Positions 7,682 to 14,571 of a stretch of DNA of 64,000 nucleotides are shown piece by piece (position 1 is the stretch's first letter; each line of letters begins with the position of its first letter). The notes beneath the pieces are model-generated. The model made no database searches and was not told the origin of the DNA. It worked only from the letters and a program-made list of their open reading frames with translations. This DNA comes from an uncultured Clostridia bacterium. Lineage in GTDB: Bacteria > Bacillota > Clostridia > Christensenellales > UBA1242. The position numbers were made by a program, and so were the translations under genes. The stretch is from the NCBI GenBank assembly GCA_930990515.1, contig CAKNPS010000001.1, positions 229,280-293,279 of the forward strand, read 5' to 3'.

Positions 7682-8860
7682 TTAAATAATTTCAATGATT
7701 TTCAAAACTTCCACAATTTTTTCAACTGCTTCATCAATTAAATCTTCAGTGTGGTTTGCCGTATAACTTGTTCTTAACAAACTTTTCCCAACCGGAGTTG
7801 CTGGCGAAACAACAGGATTTACATAAACTCCGCGCTCCAGTAAGAGTTTACAAGCAAGAAATGTTTTTTCATCATCGTAAGTATAAATTGGAATGATTGG
7901 AGTGTTGCTTTCAATAATAGGAACACCATTTTCTTTCAATCTTTTTCGCATATAAGCACTTATGTCATTGAGTCTTTTAACTCTTTCTGGTTCTGATTTC
8001 AAAATGTCAAGAGCAGCATGTGCACAAGCAACAGATGCTGGTGTCATACTGGCACTAAATATATATGGACGGGAAGAGTGTTTGACATATTCAACAACTT
8101 CCTTCTTTGCTGCCATATAACCGCCTAGACTTGCAAGTGATTTTGAAAAAGTCCCCATAATAATATCAACTTTATCTTCAAGGCCGAAATATTCACCTGT
8201 TCCGCGACCGCATTTTCCAATAACCCCAAGTCCGTGTGCATCGTCAACCATAACTCTAGCATTATATTTTTCAGCGATTTCCACAATTTCAGGAAGTTTG
8301 CAAATGTCACCGCCCATACTGAAAACGCCATCTGTAACAATTAAAATTCCTGCTTCTTTTGGAACAGTTTTAATCTTATTTTCCAAATCTTGCATATCAC
8401 TATGATTATAGCGAAGAAGTTTCCCATAACTTAATCTGCAAGCATCATATATGCTTGCGTGGTTTTCTTTATCACACAAAATATAATCATTTCTTCCAAC
8501 AATAGCACTAATAATTCCTAAGTTGCTTTGAAAACCTGTCGAAAAAGTCATACAAGCTTCTTTATGCAAAAAATCAGCCAAATCTTTTTCAAGTGCAATG
8601 TGTTTGTCCAGTGTTCCATTTAAGAAACGAGAACCAGAACATCCACTTCCATATTCTTTAATTGCCTTAATTCCTGCTTCTTTAACTTTTGGGTGGTTTG
8701 TAAGAGCAAGATAATTGTTTGAACCGAGCATAATTGTGCGTCTGCCTTCCATATTAACCACAACATCTTGTCCAGAATATAACTTATGAAAATAAGGATA
8801 AATACCCTTTTCCTTAACAACATCATAAATTTGTTTTTTATAAACCTTTTCAAAAATATC
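7682..8860 (-). CDS. alpha-oxoamine synthase, serine palmitoyltransferase-like
   Basis: PLP enzyme that condenses an amino acid with an acyl-CoA. Motifs: GSGCSGSRFLNGTLDKH (about residues 72-88), substrate-stacking His in NHAS (about 135), DDAHG (207-211) and the PLP lysine in GTFSKSLASLGG (Lys241). The pattern YPYF near the N-terminus, the FLNGTLD stretch and SKSLASLGG resemble bacterial serine palmitoyltransferases of the Bacteroides type more than glycine C-acetyltransferase (Kbl) or BioF as I remember them. If right, the product is 3-ketodihydrosphingosine or a related long-chain base. No other sphingolipid or biotin gene is adjacent. ATG at 8860 chosen; AAGGAAAGAAAAGG lies just upstream. 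Family certain; substrate inferred. Confidence 0.8.
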   Translation of the reverse strand, partial: DIFEKVYKKQIYDVVKEKGIYPYFHKLYSGQDVVVNMEGRRTIMLGSNNYLALTNHPKVKEAGIKAIKEYGSGCSGSRFLNGTLDKHIALEKDLADFLHKEACMTFSTGFQSNLGIISAIVGRNDYILCDKENHASIYDACRLSYGKLLRYNHSDMQDLENKIKTVPKEAGILIVTDGVFSMGGDICKLPEIVEIAEKYNARVMVDDAHGLGVIGKCGRGTGEYFGLEDKVDIIMGTFSKSLASLGGYMAAKKEVVEYVKHSSRPYIFSASMTPASVACAHAALDILKSEPERVKRLNDISAYMRKRLKENGVPIIESNTPIIPIYTYDDEKTFLACKLLLERGVYVNPVVSPATPVGKSLLRTSYTANHTEDLIDEAVEKIVEVLKIIEII

Positions 8861-8982
8861 CATAACCTTTTCTTTCCTTTTAACCACAAGATAAAAAAAT
8901 ATTATCATAATCTAAAAGAAAAAATCAAACAAATACCAAAAATTGTTTAAAAAGTTTGAACCATTTTACTCATTACTTGCAC

Positions 8983-9011
8983 TTGAATTTCTCTCAATTT
9001 TATGGTATAAT
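8983..9011 (+). promoter_or_regulatory. sigma-A-type promoter of the HEPN gene
   Basis: TTGAAT (8983-8988), a 17-nt spacer and TATAAT (9006-9011), followed by GGAG (9022-9025) and an ATG at 9031. The promoter and ribosome site point to translation starting at 9031, not at the later GTG. Confidence 0.7.
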
Positions 9012-9030
9012 AAATTTATATGGAGAAATT

Positions 9031-9108
9031 ATGAATAATAATATAAATAATGAAGTTAAATTTTTTAATTATCTTGATGCTGGTGTTTATGCTTTCAAAA
9101 GAAAATAA
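9031..9108 (+). other. 25-codon 5' reading frame of the HEPN gene, out of frame with its body
   Basis: ATG at 9031 with GGAG 6-9 nt upstream opens a 25-codon frame ending at TAA 9106-9108 inside an A-rich stretch. The HEPN protein frame is open through this point in the -1 frame and continues without a stop into the body. The arrangement fits a lost or added base (frameshifted gene), a sequencing indel, programmed slippage, or a short leader peptide; the first two are most likely. Confidence 0.5.
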
Positions 9109-9140
9109 ACCAGGAAGGCAACATTTCTTTTAATAATGCC

Positions 9141-10541
9141 GTGAAAAATAATCAAAGAGCCCCTAAAATTAAAGATATAAACTATAGTAATGCAATAATA
9201 GCACGAGCAGTTTTAAGTTTTTGTTGTATGCAAAGATTAATGACTTTCTCTATAAAAGAACAAAATGACTTGATTTCTTTTGATGAAATAGAAAAAACAA
9301 AAGAATTTGAAAATTTTAAAAATAAACTTTTTAAATCGGACCCAGCATTAACAGGTGCAGCATGTAAAAACATTTTTAAACAAATTCGAAACACTATCGC
9401 ACATGGAAATATTAGTTCAATGTTTAATTTTCAAACGTTTGAAAAAAATTTATATGAAATTTATTCCATTTGTGGTTCATTATCCCCTAAAGACAAATTA
9501 TTGCGACAAAAATTATCTGATGCGATTTATGATAGTCAAACCATGAAAGTAGAATATGAAAGTAATTATGAAATTGCAGAAGATGGAACAAGAATAAAAA
9601 GACCATCTCCTATTAAAAAAGAGATTGAAATAAATATATATGATATCTTTAATGTTATGTATAACTTTTTAAATAGTCAATATGTTGAAACAAAGCCATA
9701 TATTTATCAAATTTTTGAAAATTCGGTTGAAATAGAAAACGAAAACGGCAAAAGCGTCTATAATTTTGATGAAATCCAACAAGAAAATTTTGAAGAAATT
9801 AAAAATGATTTTATTGAATTTTATAAAAATTTAAAGAAAAAAGGAATTGATATTTTAGAAACTGCTTTAAAAAAACAAAGTAATATGTTTGCAATAAACG
9901 GAGATTCTCTTAGTTTGCCTAGAATTGAGAATTTCGCAGACTTTGTTGCTTTTGATAAAATTTTACAAAGTAAGGATTTTGTTCGAATTAAAGCAATTAA
10001 ATACATTAATACATATTTAACAGTTTTATACCCAAATTGCGATAAAGATAGTTTAATCAAGACGAATTTTAAGAATAATGCCATAATACATCGTTTTTCA
10101 AGTAACTCTCCTAGTGAACTTTTCCTTGGCATTTGTTATGCAAACATGGACTTAAATAATGTTTATAAGGAATTATTAATCACTGAAACAATAACTCTCC
10201 TTCAGCAAATTGAAAGCAACAATCTTAAAAGTTACATAGTTGACTCAGATATATTCAAAAAATTATTAGTTGAAATCTATGAAAAGGACATTGAGGATAT
10301 TACCTTTAAAGAAAAAATTAAGATTATAGACAATATAAGAAATTCTTTCACACATGGAAACTATATTAACGGAGTAGAAGACAAAATTGAAATATATGAC
10401 CAAATAAGTAATTCAAATAAAACCTTAGAACATAAGTTCTCAATTTATACTGATGAACTTGAAGTAATTAATGAAGTTTGCATTAATACTCTTACAAATC
10501 ACTATAATCAAAAAAACAAACAAAATGATAAACAAAAATAA
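9141..10541 (+). CDS. two-HEPN-domain putative RNase, N-terminus apparently frameshifted
   Basis: 466 residues from a GTG at 9141. Two R-x4-H motifs typical of HEPN ribonucleases are seen: RNTIAH at residues 83-88 and RNSFTH at 400-405, each followed by GN and preceded by a helical stretch. Two such motifs in one chain is the layout of AbiF-like abortive-infection toxins and, in much longer proteins, Cas13; the rest of the sequence is not recognisable to me. HEPN RNases usually cut tRNA or mRNA in phage defence or toxin-antitoxin roles. No CRISPR array or cas gene is nearby; a tRNA cluster follows 134 nt downstream. Base composition is very AT-rich, as expected for an accessory gene. The true start is probably the out-of-frame ATG at 9031. 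Confidence 0.7.
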   Translation: MKNNQRAPKIKDINYSNAIIARAVLSFCCMQRLMTFSIKEQNDLISFDEIEKTKEFENFKNKLFKSDPALTGAACKNIFKQIRNTIAHGNISSMFNFQTFEKNLYEIYSICGSLSPKDKLLRQKLSDAIYDSQTMKVEYESNYEIAEDGTRIKRPSPIKKEIEINIYDIFNVMYNFLNSQYVETKPYIYQIFENSVEIENENGKSVYNFDEIQQENFEEIKNDFIEFYKNLKKKGIDILETALKKQSNMFAINGDSLSLPRIENFADFVAFDKILQSKDFVRIKAIKYINTYLTVLYPNCDKDSLIKTNFKNNAIIHRFSSNSPSELFLGICYANMDLNNVYKELLITETITLLQQIESNNLKSYIVDSDIFKKLLVEIYEKDIEDITFKEKIKIIDNIRNSFTHGNYINGVEDKIEIYDQISNSNKTLEHKFSIYTDELEVINEVCINTLTNHYNQKNKQNDKQK

Positions 10542-10625
10542 ATCTTTATATTTGCTAAATTCATTGCCTTGCTTTAGTTTATTTTGTTAAATTAAAAAAT
10601 ATTTTAAAATATTTTTGATTTTTTC

Positions 10626-10654
10626 TTGACATTTTTCTCATTTTATCATAAAAT
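10626..10654 (+). promoter_or_regulatory. promoter of the tRNA cluster
   Basis: TTGACA (10626-10631), a 17-nt spacer and TAAAAT (10649-10654), 22 nt before tRNA-Pro; a near-consensus stable-RNA promoter. Confidence 0.8.
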
Positions 10655-10675
10655 AACAAAGCAAGTGTATTTTTC

Positions 10676-10751
10676 CGGGGTGTGGCTCAGTTGGTAGAGC
10701 GCGCGGTTTGGGACCGTGAGGTCGGGGGTTCGAGACCCTCCACCCCGACCA
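10676..10751 (+). tRNA. tRNA-Pro (anticodon TGG)
   Basis: Cloverleaf with acceptor CGGGGTG/CACCCCG, D arm GCTC/GAGC, anticodon loop TTTGGGA (anticodon TGG), T loop TTCGAGA and encoded CCA. First gene of the cluster. Confidence 0.95.
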
Positions 10752-10782
10752 ACACTTGCTTACGCTATGGCAAGTTGCCTTA

Positions 10783-10859
10783 GGGCCTTTAGCTCAGTTG
10801 GTTAGAGCGACCGGCTCATAACCGGTTGGTCCGCGGTTCGAGTCCGTGAAGGCCCACCA
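10783..10859 (+). tRNA. tRNA-Ile2 or tRNA-Met (anticodon CAT)
   Basis: Cloverleaf with acceptor GGGCCTT/AAGGCCC, anticodon loop CTCATAA (anticodon CAT) and encoded CCA. The GCCTTTAGCTCAG start and GGCTCATAACC anticodon arm resemble the lysidine-modified tRNA-Ile2 of other Bacillota more than elongator tRNA-Met, so Ile (reading AUA) is my preferred reading. Confidence 0.9.
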
Positions 10860-10886
10860 ATATTTTTAAAAATTTGACAAATTTAA

Positions 10887-10915
10887 TTGCAATATTTTTA
10901 AAAGTATGATAAAAT
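10887..10915 (+). promoter_or_regulatory. internal promoter before tRNA-Asp
   Basis: TTGCAA (10887-10892), a 17-nt spacer and TAAAAT (10910-10915), 18 nt before tRNA-Asp. An alternative TTGACA at 10874-10879 is too far from any -10. Confidence 0.6.
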
Positions 10916-10933
10916 ATCAAAAGTTTCAGTTTT

Positions 10934-11010
10934 GGCTCGGTAGTTCAGCTGGTTAGAACGCTAGCCTGTCACGCTAGAGGTCGTGGGTTCGAACCCCATC
11001 CGAGTCGCCA
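10934..11010 (+). tRNA. tRNA-Asp (anticodon GTC)
   Basis: Acceptor GGCTCGG/CCGAGTC, anticodon loop CTGTCAC (GTC), T arm GTGGGTTCGAACCCCAT and encoded CCA. Confidence 0.95.
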
Positions 11011-11017
11011 TAATCTT

Positions 11018-11093
11018 GCCCTGATAGCTCAGTCGGTAGAGCAAAGGACTGAAAATCCTTGTGTCGGTGGTTCGATTCCACCTTAGGGCACCA
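11018..11093 (+). tRNA. tRNA-Phe (anticodon GAA)
   Basis: Acceptor GCCCTGA/TTAGGGC (one wobble pair), anticodon loop CTGAAAA (GAA) and encoded CCA. Its 3' half and about 100 bp of flank are duplicated at 11266. Confidence 0.95.
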
Positions 11094-11160
11094 GCATACA
11101 TTGTATGCAAAAAGAAAACCTACCACCTTAACAAAGTTAAGACACAAGGATTTTCATAAA
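11061..11160 (+). repeat. direct repeat, copy 1 (tRNA-Phe 3' half plus flank)
   Basis: Begins inside tRNA-Phe at GTGTCGG and runs past the CCA through the palindrome GCATACATTGTATGC and the sequence AGAAAACC. Copy 2 starts at 11266, a period of 205 bp. The first 40 bases are identical; similarity then decays but is still visible at TTTTAAAATTGCTTG near 11167-11181 and its counterpart near 11373. Confidence 0.85.
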
Positions 11161-11265
11161 CATAACTTTTAAAATTGCTTGCCAATTTTAAAAAGCGAAG
11201 CAAAACAATGAAATAGCAGAAAATTCCAAAAGAATTGCGAGCGGTTGAATTGATTTTGCGAAGCA

Positions 11266-11298
11266 GTGTCGGTGGTTCGATTCCACCTTAGGGCACCA
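11266..11298 (+). pseudogene. truncated tRNA-Phe (3' half only)
   Basis: Thirty-three bases identical to tRNA-Phe from the variable region through the T arm, the 3' acceptor strand and CCA. The D arm, anticodon arm and 5' acceptor strand are missing, so it cannot be a tRNA. It is a product of a local duplication or the scar of an integration/excision event at the tRNA 3' end. Confidence 0.85.
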
Positions 11299-11365
11299 GC
11301 ATACCTTGTATGCAGAAAGAAAACCTTATCCCCTTAACATAGCTAAGGAAGAAAGATTTTCTCAA
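11266..11365 (+). repeat. direct repeat, copy 2 (tRNA-Phe 3' half plus flank)
   Basis: Second copy of the tRNA-Phe 3' flank repeat, including the palindrome GCATACCTTGTATGC, which differs by one base from copy 1. The 11160-11265 and 11365-11502 spacers hold no gene that I can see. Confidence 0.85.
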
Positions 11366-11502
11366 CAAAACTTTTAAAATTGCTTGTCAATTTAAACTCA
11401 CAAAAATGTTTACCTTTTTTGTGAAAAAGCGAAAAACAAAACGATTAGCGTAAGTAGTTTTTCAAAAAAACACGGAGCGATGAGTTTTAGTTTTGAGCGT
11501 GT

Positions 11503-11577
11503 GCTGGCGTGGCTCAATGGTAGAGCAGCTGACTTGTAATCAGCAGGTTGAAGGTTCGATTCCTTTCGCCAGCTCCA
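11503..11577 (+). tRNA. tRNA-Thr (anticodon TGT)
   Basis: Acceptor GCTGGCG/CGCCAGC, anticodon loop CTTGTAA (TGT), T loop TTCGATT and encoded CCA. Confidence 0.95.
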
Positions 11578-11581
11578 TTTT

Positions 11582-11666
11582 GGGAAGGTTGCAGAGCGGC
11601 CAAATGCAACGGACTGTAAATCCGTCGACTATGTCTTCGATGGTTCGAATCCATCCCTTCCCACCA
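11582..11666 (+). tRNA. tRNA-Tyr (anticodon GTA)
   Basis: Class II tRNA of 85 nt with a long variable arm; acceptor GGGAAGG/CCTTCCC, anticodon loop CTGTAAA (GTA) and encoded CCA. Last gene of the cluster, 4 nt after tRNA-Thr. Confidence 0.95.
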
Positions 11667-11667
11667 A

Positions 11668-11706
11668 AACTTAGTTCTCCCTAAATTATGTAACTAAGTT
11701 TTTTTT
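11668..11706 (+). terminator. terminator of the tRNA cluster
   Basis: AACTTAGTT (11668-11676) pairs with AACTAAGTT (11692-11700), followed by a run of T. Confidence 0.85.
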
Positions 11707-11735
11707 ATTTTATAAAACATAAAGAGAGAAAAGAT

Positions 11736-12224
11736 ATGTTTAAATCTATTAAAAAAATGGTTGAAAAAAATAAAAATAAAGAATTAAAAAAATATATCAA
11801 AGATAATTATATTAAGCCAACAACAAGCAAGGTAAATCACCGCGGAAAAATTATGCTCCCAGAAAATATGGAGCTAAAAGTTGAAAATAGTTTTTCAAAT
11901 AAATTATTAAGTTTAATAGATGAAAAGAAAATAACAGATGTAGAATGCTACAAAAGAGCAAACATAGATAGAAAATTGTTTTCAAAAATTAGAAGTAACA
12001 ATGATTATAGACCAAGTAAAAACACAGCACTTTCGTTTGCAATAGCATTAAATCTTTCAATTAAAGAAACAAACGAATTGCTAAAAACTGCAGGTTTTAT
12101 ACTTTCAAATAGTATATTGTCTGATGTTATAGTGGCTTATTTTATTGAAAATAAAAATTACAACATTAATGAAATAAATATCGCTTTATATAACTATAAT
12201 CAAAAATTATTAGGAGTTAATTAA
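11736..12224 (+). CDS. putative helix-turn-helix regulator, 162 aa
   Basis: Cytoplasmic, lysine-rich protein. Residues about 55-120 read like an XRE-type five-helix DNA-binding fold: a helix at [15 protein letters not shown], the segment [19 protein letters not shown] in the recognition-helix position, then [20 protein letters not shown]. The first 40 residues are a basic extension. Similar domains are common in small accessory regulators of gut Clostridia. ATG at 11736 with a weak purine-rich site (AAAGAGAGAA). It follows the tRNA terminator and has its own terminator, so it is expressed separately. Target unknown. Confidence 0.6.
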   Translation: MFKSIKKMVEKNKNKELKKYIKDNYIKPTTSKVNHRGKIMLPENMELKVENSFSNKLLSLIDEKKITDVECYKRANIDRKLFSKIRSNNDYRPSKNTALSFAIALNLSIKETNELLKTAGFILSNSILSDVIVAYFIENKNYNINEINIALYNYNQKLLGVN

Positions 12225-12228
12225 AAAT

Positions 12229-12252
12229 GTCGTTTATAAAGCGACCTTTTTT
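12229..12252 (+). terminator. rho-independent terminator
   Basis: GTCGTTT (12229-12235) pairs with AAGCGAC (12239-12245), one G-T pair, followed by TTTTTT. It ends the helix-turn-helix gene. Confidence 0.7.
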
Positions 12253-12295
12253 AATTTTATTATATTATAATATTGCCATAAAAGGAGAAAAAATT

Positions 12296-12676
12296 ATGAA
12301 AATTTATCAAACAAATGAATCAAAAAAAATTTTATTAGAGTTAGCAATTAAAAAAACAAAAAACTGGCTTGGCAAAAACTGCAAATATAGTATTGATGAT
12401 TTAGAAAAAATAAGAGAGTCTTTGAAAGATACTTTAACAAAACTAGATAATGATAAAGTACAAATTGACATCATAGCAACAAGTTGTGGAGGTTCAAAAA
12501 ATAAAGTAAAAGTTAACGCAACTTCAGAAACAGTATTATATCATCAATTAATGAGTATATATTGGGATTTAAAACCTATTGTTGATGCTGCAAAAATAAA
12601 TAACCTTACTGAAATTACTGGCTTTGACTTTACTAAAAAACAAATAGAAAAGTATGCAGATTCAGACATTGATTAA
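12296..12676 (+). CDS. hypothetical protein, 126 aa
   Basis: Not recognised. A basic-to-neutral soluble protein with two predicted helical blocks around a short SCGGSKNKVKVNA stretch near the middle. The ATG at 12296 is preceded by AAAGGAG at good spacing; an in-frame ATG at 12227 lies inside the preceding terminator and is rejected. A TATAAT-like box sits about 30 nt before the start. It converges on sigF and shares a bidirectional terminator with it. Confidence 0.6.
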   Translation: MKIYQTNESKKILLELAIKKTKNWLGKNCKYSIDDLEKIRESLKDTLTKLDNDKVQIDIIATSCGGSKNKVKVNATSETVLYHQLMSIYWDLKPIVDAAKINNLTEITGFDFTKKQIEKYADSDID

Positions 12677-12692
12677 TTCTAAAAAATTTGTT

Positions 12693-12730
12693 AAAAGAAG
12701 TTAATAACCTTTATGTTGTTAACTTCTTTT
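12693..12730. terminator. bidirectional terminator
   Basis: AAAAGAAGTTAA (12693-12704) pairs with TTAACTTCTTTT (12719-12730); T runs on both strands. It serves the 126-aa gene and the spoIIA operon. Confidence 0.8.
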
Positions 12731-13436
12731 TTAAAGTTTCTAAGATTTTATTTTCAAGTCGAGAAACTTGCACCTGCGAAACTCCCAGCATTTGAGCAAT
12801 TTCGCTTTGTGTTTTGTCTTGAAAATATCGAAGCAAAATAATCTTTTTATCACGACTGTCAAGTTTTTCTATAACTTCTTTTAGTGCTAAATTGTCAATA
12901 AAGTCACTGCCACCATTTTCACTATCAAAGCGGTCAATCACTGTAAGCCCCTCTTCTTCCCCATCATCAAATGGCGTATAAAGAGAAATTGGCATTTTGG
13001 CGGAATCCATTGCCATAACAACTTCTTGTTCTTCAATTTGAAATGCTTTAGCAATTTCCGCAATTGTTGGTCGAACATTATTTAATTTAAAATAGTCGTC
13101 AATAAATTTATTTATCTTTAAATTAAGCGATTTGATTGCCCTAGACACTTTAACCGCCCCATCATCACGCATAAATCTTTTAATCTCACCCACCACCATA
13201 GGCACAACATAGGTGGAGAATTTGACATTAAAAGAGCAATCAAAATTGTTTATTGCTTTCAAAAAGCCCAAAGAACCCAACTGAAACAAATCTTCATTTT
13301 CAATTCCTTTATTTCTAAACCACCCCACCACACTTTTTATTAGTGGAGAATTTTCTTTAACAAGAATTTCTTTTGCTTCTAAATCTCCTTTTTGAGCCTT
13401 CTTTATTAAAGCAATAGTTTCTTCTTGACTAAGCAC
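12711..13436 (-). CDS. sigF: sporulation RNA polymerase sigma factor F
   Basis: First forespore-specific sigma factor. Region 2 contains NEDLFQLGSLGFLKAINNFD and the core-binding FSTYVVPMVVGEIKRFMRDDG block; region 4 carries the -35-binding helix-turn-helix in QSEIAQMLGVSQVQVSRLE near the C-terminus. The position directly after spoIIAB identifies it as sigma-F rather than the close paralogue sigma-G. The likely start is GTG at 13436, overlapping the spoIIAB TAG by one base; a TTG at 13460 would add eight residues. Activity is controlled by the two upstream genes: SpoIIAB holds it inactive until SpoIIAA is dephosphorylated. About 241 residues, normal length. Confidence 0.95.
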   Translation of the reverse strand: MLSQEETIALIKKAQKGDLEAKEILVKENSPLIKSVVGWFRNKGIENEDLFQLGSLGFLKAINNFDCSFNVKFSTYVVPMVVGEIKRFMRDDGAVKVSRAIKSLNLKINKFIDDYFKLNNVRPTIAEIAKAFQIEEQEVVMAMDSAKMPISLYTPFDDGEEEGLTVIDRFDSENGGSDFIDNLALKEVIEKLDSRDKKIILLRYFQDKTQSEIAQMLGVSQVQVSRLENKILETLKKKLTT

Positions 13437-13882
13437 TAGCCAACCACTTCGCAAGGGCAACTTGCGATTTTCTTTGTCATTTTAACTGTTGTGCCAAAAG
13501 AGTTGCTGGAAACTTCCACACTGTCCATAAAACTTTCCATAACCGTAAATCCCATGCCTGAGCGTTCTTCTGAAGGTTTGGAAGTATAAAAAGGTTCTCT
13601 CGCCTTTTCAATATCTTTAATACCAACCCCTTTATCTTCAACAGTAATTGTGATTTGGTCACCTTCAAGTTCACAACGAAGTTTTACATCTCCCTTAGTG
13701 GCACTTGGATAAGCGTGAACAACGCAGTTTGTTACAGCCTCACTAACAGCAGTTTTAATGTCCGTGATTTCATCAACAGAAGGATTGAGTTGAACACAGA
13801 AAGAAGCAACACAAACTCTTGCAAACCCTTCATTAACTGATAAAGCCTTAAATGTGACTTCCATAAAATTTGAATATTTCAT
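13436..13882 (-). CDS. spoIIAB: anti-sigma-F factor, serine kinase
   Basis: GHKL-fold kinase and anti-sigma factor of 148 residues. ATP-binding motifs are visible: the N box EAVTNCVVHAY (about residues 48-58), the G1 box DKGVGI (about 95) and the G2 region RSGMGF. It binds and inhibits sigma-F, and phosphorylates SpoIIAA on serine. The start is the ATG at 13882 with AAGGAG 8-13 nt upstream; it lies 10 nt after spoIIAA and overlaps sigF by one base, the classical spoIIA order. Confidence 0.95.
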   Translation of the reverse strand: MKYSNFMEVTFKALSVNEGFARVCVASFCVQLNPSVDEITDIKTAVSEAVTNCVVHAYPSATKGDVKLRCELEGDQITITVEDKGVGIKDIEKAREPFYTSKPSEERSGMGFTVMESFMDSVEVSSNSFGTTVKMTKKIASCPCEVVG

Positions 13883-13892
13883 AAATCTCTCC

Positions 13893-14201
13893 TTAAACAA
13901 TTTTAGGCATAATTTCATATAGCCCAGTCATCTTAAAAATTTTCTCAGCGTGTGGCGATGGATTGCAAATATAAATTGGAATATGTCTTTCTTTCATTTT
14001 TTTATATCTGCCAATCATAACTCCAATTCCTGTTGAGTCCATAAAATCAAGTTCTGACAAATCAATCACAATCTTTTGAAAATTTGGCTTAATGAAAAGT
14101 TCATCAAGAGTCATCTTAGTGTAAGGTGCTGTATGTTCATCAAGTTCTCCGCAAAGAAGAACATATAGCGTTTTATCATGTACACGACTTTTAATTTGCA
14201 T
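13893..14201 (-). CDS. spoIIAA: anti-anti-sigma factor
   Basis: STAS-domain protein of 102 residues that, when unphosphorylated, displaces sigma-F from SpoIIAB. The phospho-acceptor serine lies in the conserved DSTGIG motif (about residue 56). The ATG at 14201 has the strong site AGGAGG at 6 nt spacing. First gene of the spoIIA operon. The upstream region has TATGAT on the minus strand (about 14227-14232), but I could not find a convincing sigma-H or sigma-A -35. Confidence 0.95.
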   Translation of the reverse strand: MQIKSRVHDKTLYVLLCGELDEHTAPYTKMTLDELFIKPNFQKIVIDLSELDFMDSTGIGVMIGRYKKMKERHIPIYICNPSPHAEKIFKMTGLYEIMPKIV

Positions 14202-14571
14202 AATTTCCTCCTGTCAACGAAAATTTTATCATACGAAATTTAAGGAATTTTTGATAGTTTAGATGAAATTTATCTTATTTTGGCAAGTGACCATTGTCAC
14301 ATTTTTTATTCTTTTTGAAATTGCATTTTTTTACTTAAAAGATTTCAAAAACTTTAATCTTTAAAATTTTTTTGCATAAATAAAATTGTGATAAGAGTTT
14401 AATATAAACGCAATATATAGTGTAGTATGCAAAAATTAAAACTGCATACCACACAAAATATGTTGTTAAATTTTATTTTAATTAATTCCTTTTTCACTTT
14501 GTAAAAATTTTAAAATATGATATACTATAATAGTTAAATAGTATTAAATATAAAAATAAAAGGCAAAAACG
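14202..14571. other. divergent intergenic region between spoIIAA and the nucleoside hydrolase gene
   Basis: 370 bp without a gene. It holds the hairpin GTGACCATTGTCAC (14287-14300) followed by T6 on the plus strand, a long inverted repeat at 14420-14454 (listed separately), and a plus-strand promoter TTGTAA (14499-14504), 16 nt, TATACT (14521-14526) for the hydrolase. Confidence 0.6.
14420..14454. repeat. inverted repeat, 12-bp arms
   Basis: GTGTAGTATGCA (14420-14431) and TGCATACCACAC (14443-14454) pair at 11 of 12 positions around an 11-nt loop. No T run follows, so it is not a simple terminator; it could be an operator or a structured RNA. Confidence 0.6.

Noticed and set aside
9141..10541. 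Calling the two-HEPN protein Cas13
   Set aside because: It is far shorter than standard Cas13 proteins, no CRISPR array is nearby, and only the R-x4-H motifs are shared.
11061..11365. CRISPR-like direct repeats near the two-HEPN gene
   Set aside because: Only two copies, 205 bp apart, and the repeat is a tRNA-Phe 3' half with its flank. No regular spacers and no cas genes, so a Cas13 system is not supported.
11493..11684. 63-codon open frame on the plus strand
   Set aside because: It runs across tRNA-Thr and tRNA-Tyr and is explained by those genes.
12227..12295. Upstream ATG for the 126-aa gene
   Set aside because: It lies inside the preceding terminator hairpin and lacks a ribosome site; the ATG at 12296 has AAAGGAG.
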